The notes under the pieces were generated by a model. That model searched no databases, was not told the origin of the DNA, and saw only the letters and a program-made list of their open reading frames with translations. A DNA stretch of 64,000 nt from Batrachochytrium dendrobatidis JAM81 (taxonomy: Eukaryota > Chytridiomycota > Chytridiomycetes > Rhizophydiales). Positions 45,218 to 56,706 of this stretch are shown one piece after another. Every line of letters begins with the position of its first letter. The first letter of the stretch is position 1. The position numbers and the translations under genes were made by a program. The stretch spans positions 743,993 through 807,992 of the forward strand of contig NW_006281104.1 of the NCBI RefSeq assembly GCF_000203795.2, read 5' to 3'.

Positions 45218-47268
45218 ATGAATTCAACAACTTGTGCTGGTAGCGATGCTGCTCAGTCCGAATGGACTAAAGATTCGTGGAGATGCAAAAGTATACACCA
45301 AGATGTACTGTATGAGAATCCCGCGCACCTGAATAAGGTGCTTACCAGACTAGGTCAACTACCTCCTCTTGTGTCGCCTGGAGAGGTAAACTTAAAATCT
45401 GGCAGACAACTGTCAGGTGTTTATACTATTGGAATATGCATTAATATCCGCATCATGGATGTGAATTGATCTTGTTCAGATTTACCAAATGCATCCCATT
45501 TTATTCATATCAGTTCAATGGTGAATAGCCTAATTGAATGTTTTGTAATCCTTTGCATTGTAAAGTCATCAGTGCAACCGACCATTGTTGCGTGACAATT
45601 GTCCGTCCGTTTTATTTCGAAAAGGGTTGATTTTTGATCATTTTCGTTATTTGCATTTTATTCGATCTACTGCTTGATTTTGACTGACATTACAGCCGTA
45701 CTCGTCTAAATGTCAATGTTATATTCACAAAACATTTGTCTAATTTTCATGTCCTGGGATTCTTTCTATAATTATACTTTGATCCAAAAATGATAACAAG
45801 GTGGACAGACTCAAATCACTGCTGAAGGAATGCGCAGAGGGAACCCGATTTCTTTTACAAGGCGGTGATTGTGCGGAGCTGTTTGATTATTGTTCCGAGG
45901 TATAATGTATTTATTTTAAAGCGATTTCTTATGAATCAATGGTTTTGATCATGTATGCTAATGCATGTGTTGCAACCCAAACTTTGTATACAAATTAAAT
46001 TGCTTTATTAGGATCCGATCCAGAACAAACTCAAGGTACTTTTGCAAATGTCACTGATCCTTGTTTGGGGTGGAAGAACCAAAGTGGTTCGTATTGCTCG
46101 TATGGCTGGACAGTATGCAAAGCCTCGCTCAAAGCCTACTGAGATGATTGACGGGGTCGAATACACGGCATTCCGTGGTGATAATGTAAACGGCATGCCG
46201 TTGTCAGATCGCTCACCAGATCCAGACAGACTCTTGGGAGCATACTTTCACTCTGCAGCCACGATCAACTACGTCCGATCACTGCTTAGTTCGGATTTTG
46301 CTGATCTGCATCATCCAGAGAGTTGGAATTTGCAGCACAAGGCTTGGAGTTTGGAGCATGTTCGAAACCCTGATGTCCGTAAGGAATATCAAGAGATTGT
46401 TGGTCATTTGCAGGATGCGCTTGATTTCATGCAGACCATTGGAGCAGACAACGATCCAAGTGCAAAAACTGTTGATTTGTTCATGTCGCACGAAGGTTTG
46501 TTGCTAGAGTACGAGTCGCAGCTTACTCGAAAGCACGTTCCACTGATTAATGATAAACATACATCGGCTTCTGCCAGCAAATTACACTATAACCTTGGCA
46601 CACATTTCCTGTGGATTGGTGATCGCACTCGTCAGCTGTCTGGTGCACATGTCGAGTACTTTAAGGGTATTGAAAATCCCATTGGTGTCAAGGTTGGACC
46701 TACTATGCTTCCCGAGGAACTCGGTCCTCTATTGGACATTCTCAATCCTCGCCGTGAAGTTGGCAAAGTGACACTGATCACTCGATATGGTGCATCCAAA
46801 ATCAAAGACTTTTTACCTTTTCATATCGAGGCAGTCAAAAAGTCGGGCCATAAAGTTGTTTGGTGTTGCGATCCCATGCATGGTAACACGGAAACGACCT
46901 CGACTGGAATCAAGACACGACGTTTTGATCATATTGTAGAGGTTTGTATTGCACTATGTTATTTGACTCCAAATAGTTTGATCTATTTGACTTTATTAAT
47001 CGCATTTGACTTGGAATGCCAATAATAGGAACTATCACAGGCATTTGCCATCCATCAGAACTGTGGGTCGTATCTTGGCGGTGTTCACTGTGAGCTCACT
47101 GGTGATCCTGTTACAGAAACAATTGGTGGGTCAATGAACTTGGCAGAAGAAGATCTGCAGACCAACTATCAAACATTTTGCGATCCTCGACTCAATTACT
47201 TTCAATCTCTGGACATTGCGTTCAAGATTGCAAAGTTTTTCAAAAACCAGCGCTTGAATTCTACTTGA
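45218..47268 (+). CDS. Class II (plant/AroA-II type) DAHP synthase
   Basis: Exons 45218-45385, 45801-45899, 46012-46941 and 47029-47268 join in frame to 478 residues, the class II length. Landmarks are PPLVSPGE at the first junction, FLLQGGDCAELFDY, VWGGRTKVVRIARMAGQYAK then PRSKP, HEGLLLEYE, GTHFLWIGDRTRQLSGAHVE, NPIGVKVGPTM, LITRYGASKI, VVWCCDPMHGNT and the C-terminal HCELTGDPVTE...GGS. The metal-binding Cys, His, Glu and Asp positions of the family appear present. It catalyses the first shikimate-pathway step, PEP plus erythrose-4-phosphate to DAHP. Many fungi use the unrelated-looking class I (Aro3/Aro4). Intron 1 (45386-45800) contains a diverged MITE-like terminus near 45693. Confidence 0.93.
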
Positions 47269-47441
47269 AGCTCGAGTTATTTGAACCAATAAAAGCGACT
47301 ATTTTATTTTTTGACAAATATGATCTATATGTATTGAGTGATCATCAAGTTGAGATCAAAATCAATTTGATTGTAGGACAATATTATGAAATGGGAAAAA
47401 CTTGAATTTTGCAAGTTTGACTTTCAACTCGACAAATAGTA

Positions 47442-48130
47442 ATGGGCAAGACACCGACTCCTGAGCTAAAGAGGTATGAATGATTTCTGAATGAGTTTGC
47501 AGGAGTTATGGAAGGAAACATACATGATTATAGTATATACCGATTCAGCTCTTGGTTTTGAGCCAATCAAAGCAAAAGTATGCACTCGATAGTGTGCATG
47601 CATCTGTATGACGTAGCATAGAAAAGGCCCAGCCATGTGTTGACTGACTATGAGTTAAGATGTGAATCTAACCACCTTTTATATATAATAACAATGGATC
47701 ACTATTTCTGTATATTCCATGGACAGATACATGGACAGAAAACTGTTTGTTCAGCTCAACGGTAACCGCAAGGTCACTGGAGTTCTTCGAGGTATGAGTT
47801 TGTCCAAAACTAAATCATGTATTGTATTAAGGAACATGCAGTCAACTCAATTGCAATGGTATTATCATTTATTTGAATGATGTAGGGTACGATCCGTTTA
47901 TGAATATCGTGCTGGAGGATGCTTCTGAAGAGCTTGGTGATGGTGAAAAGAACTTTCTTGGCAGTATTGTAAGTGTTTCTCCAAATATCATACAGATCTC
48001 GGTTACTTTTTGGAGTTGGTATGCATGGACAACTGTTTACTGAGTCAATTATACTATGTATGGAATTAACTAGGTCGTGAGAGGAAACTCTATTGGCGTG
48101 CTGGAAGCCATAGAAAAAGTTGCTGCTTGA
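47442..48130 (+). CDS. SNRPG: Small nuclear ribonucleoprotein G (SmG)
   Basis: Exons 47442-47473, 47727-47791, 47886-47968 and 48074-48130 join in frame to 78 residues, exactly the SmG size. The first Sm motif is visible as KLFVQLNGNRKVTGVLRGYD followed by PFMNIVLEDA, and the second as VVRGNSIGVLEAIEKV. The start MGKTPTPELKRYMDRKL corresponds to the PPELKKFMDKKL of other SmG proteins. SmG is one of seven proteins of the ring on spliceosomal U1, U2, U4 and U5 snRNAs. Because all exons are short, no single open frame reveals this gene. Confidence 0.93.
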
Positions 48131-48449
48131 TCAGATAAATGATGAAAGTTCAAACCATGATTCTCGCCTACTTATTTCCTTCTGGGTGATTTGAATCATT
48201 TAAATATAGTCTATTTCAACATTAGAATTTGTAATTCTCATTTAAACAATTATTGTGAAGAGATCTCAGCAAGGGAGTTTGTGGAATCAATTTCCTAGTG
48301 TGAGGGTCTGATTGCTTCATATCTTGGTGTTCAATGCATCTGGTACATAGATTTGGAATATGCTTATATGAGCTGCAAAAATATCGGAAGTTCCAAGCTA
48401 CGTTCATTAACGTTGTATACAACAAAGTATATATTGAATTTGTTCTCCA

Positions 48450-48618
48450 ACTTGTCTGTAGTATCCTAAAATCTCGAATACGTTTGTATTCTAGATCAAG
48501 AGAACAAGGATTGTAGGAATACAAACATGCCAATAACTTGTAAGAGTTGAACAGTTGTGAAATTAGTTAGAATTGTAAACATTCGGCCAGTTTAGTGTTT
48601 CATGCGAATATGACTTGA
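48450..48618. mobile_element. MITE-like element, copy J, right part only
   Basis: TATCCTAAAATCTCGAATAC and ATTCTAGATCAAGAGAACAA match the interior of copy D, and TTCATGCGAATATGACTTGA at 48618 is a diverged right terminus. The left part is not recognisable. It ends ~98 bases before the RPL26 start codon. Confidence 0.6.
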
Positions 48619-48716
48619 ATGAAATCGTAATAGTTGGATTTGCAACATAAACGCGTTCAAGTTTTGTGTGAAAATTGCAACTGCGACTTTTTTACCTTAC
48701 GAACTCACAAGGGACA

Positions 48717-49697
48717 ATGACTACTTCAGGTGAGTCGATGCATGATAATACATCCTACTATGCATGCATGCTATCCATCCATCCATCCAGAGCGTTTGAA
48801 TACAAGCCATGCATCCAAACTGTATTGATTCAACTGCAAGCCTGAGCAATGCCAAGTCGGTCTTTAGCTTACACAAGTCCGGATTGCAGTACTACACTGA
48901 TGGAAAGACATTTGTGCTGCAAATGATAGATTTTTGCTGCATCAGAGTTTCCGGTCATCACAAAAGTCACTACAGTAGCATTTGACTATTTGTATCGGTC
49001 AAATCCATGTCTAAATATAGATGGAGGTCTCGCTTGTTTGGAGACTTGATGGAATGGATCACTTCACAACCTTGATTCTGCTTGGTTTCTTTTACTCTTG
49101 TAAATTGAATGTTTTAGTGTATATACTAACCACTGTTCAACTATGGGACCACTCTGTTTGGACTATTGTAGTTTCCAGCAGTCGACGCAAGTCTCGCAAG
49201 GCCCATTTCACGGCACCCTCCAGTGTCCGTCGAGTGATCATGAGCTCTGGTCTATCGAAGGAGCTTCGCACCAAGCACAACGTATGGCATCAATTGATTG
49301 TCTAATGTGCTACCTTTTTGTGAATATTGAGCAGTGAATACCTGGTTTACTCAAAGGATTGGCTATTGTCATATCTGGAAGAGCTGACCGTGAATTCATG
49401 TTCAAATTTAAATCAACATTACTGATTAATTTCTTGTAGGTCCGTTCGATTCCTATTCGTCGTGAGGATGAGGTTCAGATCGTTCGTGGTACCCACAAGG
49501 GCCGTGAAGGAAAGGTCACCACTGTCTACCGTCGCAAGTATGTGATTTACATTGAAAAGGTCACTCGCGACAAGGCCAACGGCAACACAATCCCTATCCC
49601 CATCCATCCATCCAATGTTGTCATTACCAAAATCAAGATGGACAAGGATCGCAAGGCACTGCTTGAGCGTAAAAGCAGAGCCAAGGTTGTTGCTTGA
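48717..49697 (+). CDS. RPL26: 60S ribosomal protein L26 (uL24)
   Basis: Exons 48717-48729, 49172-49281 and 49440-49697 join in frame to 126 residues. After [20 protein letters not shown], the sequence continues [20 protein letters not shown] and the KOW motif region [20 protein letters not shown] followed by [10 protein letters not shown]. The end is [20 protein letters not shown]. uL24 sits near the peptide-exit tunnel. Codon use is biased as for RPS15. The first intron is 442 bases, long for this genome. It contains runs of ATGCATGCATG and ATCCATCCATCCATCCA that also occur in the first intron of RPS15. Confidence 0.96.
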
Positions 49698-49923
49698 ATA
49701 AACACCTAGGATGATTCCGACACTTTAAATACAATATTGGACTATTATTGCTTTATTTGCTGGGAGATCAATGTTAGACATACCAAAGCCTACATTCAAT
49801 GCAAGATGATTTTTATCAATTAAATGTAAGCAGATTAAACAAGAGAATCTTATTTATTCAAAATGGTTTCTCTTGTCATCCATTCTCATGTAAATGATCA
49901 TGAGATGATTGCAGCATCGAGGA

Positions 49924-51328
49924 TTACATATATTTTGGGTATTCCAAAACCATTCTTGGCTCCACATTTCTTTCAAAATTGTTATCGTCCTCAAAAATGA
50001 CTACATACTGATGTCTTGTAGTCTAGATTATTTTGAATTACAATCAGGTTAGTTTTCTGGTTTTTAAAACTGCAATTAGAAGTTGGTATACTTGCCAAGC
50101 TTGGAGGTAGCACCACTGTAGCTTGATAAAAACACGTTGTTGAAGGAAACAAAGCCAATACTTTTTGCTTTACAGAGAATTCCTTGATATTGGTGGTGTC
50201 TTTGGGAATTTGAATAAGCATCTTGGAGCTCACAAAATACCTTCTGCCAAATGTATACAATAGTTTGGTGAATACACTGAAAGCAGATTGGAATCAAAAA
50301 CGCAACGTTTACTTTTTGATACCAGGCTTCTCGTCATCTTCCTCGGCATCTTCTACTTCGTATTTTCCCTTATCAGCTGCATACCCAATCATATTTGCCA
50401 AGATCCACTCTTCAATTTTTGCCACGACCTTGTTGACACGCACGTCAAGATTAGCAATGTACGTATTCAGTAAGTTTGTCATTCCATTCGTGATTAAGCT
50501 ATGCCTGACCAAGCATCATTCCATCAAAACAAGACCATATATACCGCCCAGATTACAGTACCTGATCACCGGTCTCAAAGTCTGGTTGAACAGTATCTAA
50601 TCCGACTTCAGATCTAGTCAAAATGTGGACAAGTGAATTACAAATTAGACAACGCAGCTACAAGTGACTAGATCAATTGAAAAAGTACGTTACACTCGAG
50701 TGCGCTTGACATTGACAGTTGATTTAGATTCGGCTCTGCGTTTTTTTCTTTTTGAATCAATTCCGGCTCATGGTTTTAAAAACAATTCATATTATTAGAA
50801 AAACGAATTGAGAGCAAATCAGCACAACTAGATTTGTACCTGATTCTGATGATTCTCGGAGTGAAATCAACCGAGTAAGATGATCATAAGCTCTCTGCAC
50901 AACTCTACGGTATAGCGCACAATAAGAATACTATTAGAGTTTTCAGCCATGAATACAATAGATTTGCATGCAAAGATAGATTACCGTAGCTCTTGTTCAG
51001 CCTTTTCAATGGCATCCTTATAAATCATGCCGAGTTTGACAGCAGCTTTAACAGAGAATCCTTCTTTGGCTTCTTGTCTATCGGCAATCTTTCCATGAAC
51101 TTTATTCATTCTTTGAAGGGCAACGTCGTTAATAGCACGCTGAGCATGCAAAGCAGTCATTTCCAAGGTGACTTGCTGCCAGAGCTGAAGTTCTTCGTTT
51201 GAAAGTGGGGGAAGATGAGAGAATTCCAGTATTTCTGCTTGGTCGGCTGAAGTCCATGGATCGTTTTCTGGACTAGTGGCTGGTGCAGCAACAGTACTCA
51301 CTGGTACAGGAACTGTTTTTGCAGTCAT
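49924..51328 (-). CDS. SGF29: SAGA-associated factor 29 (Sgf29), tandem-tudor protein
   Basis: Minus-strand multi-exon gene from ATG 51328 (MTAKTVPVPVSTVAAP) to TAA at 49924. Exon 1 encodes a helical N-terminus (LSNEELQLWQQVTLEMTALH, MNKVHGKIADRQEAKEGFSV). A nuclear-localisation-like basic exon follows, then the tandem tudor region: VVAKIEEWILANMIGYAADK, GKYEVEDAEEDDEKPG, IPKDTTNIKEFSVKQKVLAL, FPSTTCFYQATVVLPP, and the last exon YVVIFEDDNNFERNVEPRMV. Sgf29 reads H3K4 methylation for SAGA and related acetyltransferase complexes; the tyrosine/phenylalanine cage positions look preserved. Middle exon ends were not all resolved. The divergent AKR1-type gene starts 632 bases away, with MITE copy K in between. 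Confidence 0.85.
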
Positions 51329-51528
51329 CTGGTGAATGTGCAGATTTGCTGTTGAAAATTCTGAAATCCGTAAAGTGCAAATGACGACTTTGAAGATAAC
51401 AGATGAATTATACTTGAATGATAATACTTATATCATAAATACCGATTTAATTATATGAGTATTGAGTCATGAATGGCATGATATTGATTTGATATTTTGT
51501 GATTTGTCAATGTCCAACTTTTTTACTG

Positions 51529-51914
51529 TTATCAAGTCGCATTCACGTAAAAAGAAATACTAAATAAAAGTATAATCAACAGTCATGATTGGTTCTAGTT
51601 TACTGAATAGTGTGTTCTTTAAACTTGTTACTGTTTTGGAGATTGGCATGTTAGTATCAAGATTGTTGAATGAGAGCGCGAATGTATAATATTTTGAAAC
51701 AAGTTTGAGTTGTATCGAGTCCGATACATGAATTTAGTGATCGTACAATGAAAAGATAATTCCAACTCAAATCCTGTTTGATTTGTGAGCATCTACAATA
51801 AAGTTGTGTTGATTCAAGTTGGCAGTATAAAGGCGTAACGAAGACTCGACTGTTTTTATTCGAGTTGCTGCAAGATACAGTCGAGTGTTATTTTACGTGG
51901 ATACAGCTGTAATA
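51529..51914. mobile_element. MITE-like element, copy K (~386 bp)
   Basis: Left end TCAAGTCGCATTCACGTAAA, right end TTTTACGTGGATACAGCTGTAA. It lies between divergent SGF29 (200 bases) and the AKR1-type gene (46 bases). Confidence 0.75.
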
Positions 51915-51960
51915 GGAACCAGCTTATTGGGAACAACTACTCAAAGAGAATATACGGATT

Positions 51961-54930
51961 ATGAATATAGATAAGCACTCGGATAGCGCTCCTTTGCTGC
52001 CAGTGTCTGTTGCTAGTACTACAGAGGTCCATGTGCAAGCTGCTGCTTCTTCCATCAAGACAACTGCTACTACCCAACAGCAGAGTCACAGAAAGATTGT
52101 GGATGACACTCACTCACATGGACACATTCATAACAGTCTATGTAGTCATGCACAGAACGAACTATTGTCTACAGCATCCATGCCTGTTTCCATTCTTGGA
52201 TCTAGTCAGATGGACGATGATCAAGAACCAAGTCTTTACAACAACAGCAATGTAGTTGGCAATGACCATAATCAGCCATTGTTACCATCTCAGCCGTCAT
52301 CTGCTATAGGCTCTGTACTTCCACAAGGTAGACAATCCCATGAGCGTATACATATTTATCATTGTGCAAGATAAACTCTTCAATGCGATACTGCAATGAG
52401 ATTGTGTCTGTATTGCCTATTCTGATTGATTGCATATATAATCACATACTAGATTGTGGGTTAATTCAGGCTTGTCAGATGGGAATGCTTGATCGAGTGA
52501 CAACTCTGATAGAAAGCGAAGCGGCAACGGCTACAGAAAGAGACTCTGAAAATTGCACTCCTTTGCATTGGGCTGCTATTGTAAGTGTAATTTATATTGA
52601 CTGAATTGGATTGATTTAGTATTGGCTAATCTTGTCGAGTGTAATCTTAGAACAATCATTTGGCTGTCGCTAAATATCTTGTGGATCGCGGTGCTCAAGT
52701 AGATGCCATTGGAGGTACGCTCGACTTTTTGGTTTTAGAAAACACTACTGGTTGAATCTAGTTTGCAATATTGCGCTTTAACTTTGGTTGATGACAGGCG
52801 ATCTCAGCGCTACTCCACTTCACTGGGCTGCTCGTACTGGTCATGTTCAAATAGTATCTTTTTTACATAGACGAGGCGCAAACCCAGAACTTTGTGACGG
52901 ACAGGGCTATAATGCATTGCATCTGGCTGTTCACGCTGGTCATCTCATGATGATTGTACTGCTGATCTCTCTTGGTGTTGACGTGGATGCTTTGGATTCT
53001 CTCCAACATACTCCGCTCATGTGGGCTGCTTACCAAGGAAATTCCATTGAAGGCTTAATAGAGCTTATTCGTGCAAAAGCACAGCTGGATCTGGTTGATT
53101 CCACTGGATATACGTCTCTTCATTGGGCTGTAAGATCTTTTGTCATCACTATTATTGATTGAAATGAGGTTTCAGGTTGGTCACTAACTGTTTTAAACTA
53201 CAACTTGTTTGCAACTATTTCTAATCCAGGTTATTTCTGGACGATTTGACTTTGCAAAAAAATTGATTACCGAGGGATGCTCGTTGACTATCAAGGATTT
53301 GTCGGGAAAAACTGCAAGAGATTGGGCTGTTGATCGTGGACATTCTGAAGAGTTTGACTATATCTTATTTGAAACGGGGAAATCCAAAGGACGGAAACAG
53401 CCTACTCCATTCTCGACGGTAATTTTTGATATGCTGACCTACATCATTTTGAATTATATTGTCAAGCATCTAACTCTAGATTTGCATTCCTATGTAATTT
53501 ATACTACGTTTGACCAATGTAAACAGCCTACAACACAAAAGATCATGTATACCTTTCCGTTTCTTGGCATTCCTTTAACCTGCTATTTGTTTGCAACCAT
53601 GTCCTGGTATTTTGCGACTCCAATATTCATTATCTGCTTTTATGCTATTCAAAGATATCTGGTTGTTGGCTATCTATTGAATAATCAAGTCAATCGTTTG
53701 TTTTCAATGCCACTCATGGCAAGTATGCTACAATCCACTTTGTTTTTTGTCTTTGTGGTTTGGATTCGGACTTTATCTTGTAAGTTGTAGTGAATATGTT
53801 GGCATGATTGTGTTATATTGTAAAGCCAATTCAACGCATTAATACTACACTTTTGAAAATGTTTAGATTCCGCAGACGTGTACTTTTATCACTGCTTATT
53901 CGCTATCATTTACACCATCAACATATATTGTATATGTATGGGATTCATAAGCGATCCTGGATTTATTCGAACGGCATCATCCACTGAAGAAAAAAGAGAA
54001 GTAAGTAATACTTTATATTTGAAAACTACTTATTTGGATCGTCTGTCTGTTTAGTTATCATGCGTTATTGATGTTTTCTCTATTGTTAGACTGTCATGTA
54101 TCTTGCAGATAATGGTCAACTGGATAATCGGAGTTACTGTGTAACGTGTCAGGTTCGAAAACCGCTACGCAGTAAACACTGCAAGATCTGTAATCGCTGT
54201 GTTGCCAAGTTTGACCAGTAAGTGGTCTATTTTGCTGGGCTAAATTTTGTGTTGAATGAATGTAGCATTATTTCTCATGCTATATACACTTTAGTCATTG
54301 CCCTTGGACGTTCAACTGTATTGGAGCTCTAAACCATCGATATTTTATGGGTTTCTGTATAACTCTTGTTTTCGGTGGTTCTATATTCGTATATATAGTC
54401 CTCCACTGTATGTATAATAGTCTCTGCTTTTACCTATATATAATTGAATCTGTAGGACTAACGTATCTCATTTGAAATACCGTGTTTATTTAGATATTTC
54501 ATCTAATGTGCTTACAATCCCAGAAAGCTATCCATCAAACCTCAGCACATGCAACATGGGAAACTATGTTTGTACATTTATCATGTACGATACTTTTTCA
54601 CTTCAGATTGCACTTTGGACGACTCTCCACATAACCTGGGTTCTCTTTCTTCTTATTCAGCAATCAATACAAATTGCATGGTCACGCACTACCAACGAAG
54701 TTATTAATCATGCAAGATTCGCCTATCTCACTCATCCAGATGATCTTGATGCACCACCCTATCGTAGACGCATTTTAAACCCTTTTGATATGGGTCCTAT
54801 TTCGAACTGTATTGGATTTTGGAGTGGTGGTGGAGGCAAGTTGCGTGATGTGAGTTGGTTTGATATGTACGAGGTTCCTGTGTGGCTAATGAATCAGGCA
54901 TTGCGTAAACGTGGGTATGGACAGGTTTGA
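51961..54930 (+). CDS. AKR1: Ankyrin-repeat DHHC palmitoyltransferase (Akr1/HIP14 type)
   Basis: Nine exons (51961-52327, 52453-52580, 52651-52714, 52798-53129, 53230-53779, 53867-54000, 54090-54217, 54295-54411, 54456-54930) join in frame to ~764 residues. A Ser/Gln/His-rich N-terminus leads to about six ankyrin repeats ([76 protein letters not shown]). Several membrane helices follow, then the catalytic Cys-rich domain [20 protein letters not shown] followed by [17 protein letters not shown]. The DHHC Cys is intact and is created across an intron (CA|T). It S-acylates proteins at Golgi or endosomal membranes. I placed the exon 8 donor at 54412, because the stronger-looking GT four bases earlier would give a stop. 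Confidence 0.93.
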
Positions 54931-55389
54931 TTGGTAAACTTTCTAATGCGCTTATAAATACATCGACAGCTTTTTTAAATATGGAGTTTGATGGGTTTTT
55001 AAGGATTGAGATTCAGTTGTTTATTTGTAATGCATCAACTATTTACATGACCGAGTTGGAATATATCAATTTATAGTAGCTGTCACTGATTTTACGAAAC
55101 TGTCGAGGCACTGTTTTGTATTCATCAAATTTCTTGGAAATACACATTGGTTCAAAATACGCTGCACATGTCAAGAGAATGGCAAAGCTGCAGCTATCGA
55201 CAAAAAGAATTGAGAGATGATACAAAAAGGTATTGATAATCATCAGTATGTATCATGTTTAATCAGTGGGTACTTTTTTGTGGATGGTATGTTGTCTAGA
55301 ATCAAATGAGCATTAAGGAATGTCCTTGAATGTTATTGTTTAGAAGATCCCAAAATATCACAGCATCGCAGCTTCCTTGATCAACCTCC

Positions 55390-55872
55390 AAACAACGACC
55401 ATCACTGATTCAAACTATAGTTTTGAACAGCCATCTTCTTTTTGACATAGCCATACATTGTATGATCGACAAGTTTGGGACCGTATTCATCCATTACAAT
55501 CTAGTGATTGGGTTGGATTGTTTTGGTGTTGTCGATCAAACTACACTCATCTCTGTTGTATTCTAAAGTTTCGGATATGCCCGCGTTCCAAGCCAAAAAG
55601 CCAAATCATACATGCCAAGAATGCAGCTGTTGTTTCCAAGCTAATCACTCAACACCATAGTGTTTGTAGAGAGTTGAAGATTGAGCAAGTGAGTGTATTG
55701 AAACTGATGTGAGCATTCATTTAGTTTATACAAAATAAACCCAAGGAATTGGCCAACTTTAGCGAGTTTAGACACTACTGTCCAGTAAACTGCCACAATC
55801 GCATTCTTTGAGACTGGCTATTTATTATACCGACTTTTTTATTTAGTGTTATTTTACATGAATACGGCGGCG
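55390..55872. mobile_element. MITE-like element, copy L
   Basis: TTCAAACTATAGTTTTGAAC, CTTTTTGACATAGCCATACA and ACTGTCCAGTAAACTGCCAC match the family interior. The right terminus TTTTACATGAATACGGCGGC ends at 55872. The left end is not clear. Confidence 0.65.
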
Positions 55873-56291
55873 AATGTCTGATACTTGTAATATTATCCAT
55901 ATCTTATGCAAGCCTATGGTTGAAAAATAGCTTGATTCAAAGTTACCATACATTACTGGCAAGCGTGTGGCTATATTGTATTTTTACTTGCTTTTCAAAC
56001 ATGAATAGACTAAGCGTGCACTGCCAGACTCGGCTGTTTTGTTTTGATTTTTCCAAATGTCTTGGCCACAGCCCAATTAGCTTTTAGCCGACCCACTAAA
56101 CAAATGTGATTAACAAACGCGCTAAACAAATACTGACAGTTTACCAGCTGTAGCAAGCAATGCTAACGTTAGGTATTCGATTTGTTAAGCATACGATGCG
56201 CTCATGGATTTTAGCCCGTATCATAAGATAGCCACATATACACCAGTCACGGCAGTGCTGCAAAGTTCTAAGCCTCTTTTTATTGGTGTAT

Positions 56292-56487
56292 GTCAAGTAT
56301 CGTATTCATATAAAACGAATCACTTTTCAGTGTTTATCCTGTAGTAACCTTTGCTTCGGAGTAAAAACAGTGAGTATTCGTTGTATTTTCCTATTGGTAA
56401 TTAACTGCATTGTCTTTTCAACAAGTACAACGTCCATCATATGATGCGTAGACTCTAGTATTTTATTTTACGTAAATATAGCTGTAG
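56292..56487. mobile_element. MITE-like element, copy M, short derivative (~196 bp)
   Basis: Left end TCAAGTATCGTATTCATATA, right end TTTTACGTAAATATAGCTGT. Between them are only the left arm and the CATCATATGATG motif. Ends 220 bases upstream of the first permease ATG. Confidence 0.7.
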
Positions 56488-56706
56488 ATTGCCCTTGAAC
56501 TTACTTTTCCCTTTTACAAATTCTGTTGAACAGGTGTCTTGTTACCAATATTGCTTTGTGGCTCAACTATCTCGATACTCTATCCACCGACCTTTTGATC
56601 CTAAACACTCAATCAGTGCGACTATTCTGTGCTCGACCCTGTTTCGTCTTTGATTTATTTAATCTTGAAAACAGCTTATTTTCCCTAAATTAGTACTTGA
56701 GCAGAA

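Larger units (their letters stand above)
54931..56706. other. Long intergenic region with two MITE-like copies
   Basis: Apart from MITE copies L and M nothing is firmly recognised. A minus-strand frame at 55243-55043 (ending ISDSYYKLIYSNSVM) reads like protein but has no partner exon or family. The bases immediately before 56707 are pyrimidine-rich and probably the promoter/5' leader of the permease gene. Confidence 0.6.

Noticed and set aside
45693..45760. Additional MITE copy in intron 1 of the DAHP synthase gene
   Set aside because: Only one diverged terminus (TTACAGCCGTACTCGTCTAA) is visible and no opposite end.
48730..49171. Intron-hosted snoRNA in RPL26 or RPS15 first introns
   Set aside because: I could not find paired C/D boxes or an H/ACA fold by eye. 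A covariance-model scan would decide.
55043..55243. Minus-strand frame ending ISDSYYKLIYSNSVM
   Set aside because: It could be a 3' exon, but no partner exon, start or family was found between the AKR1-type gene and the MITE copies.
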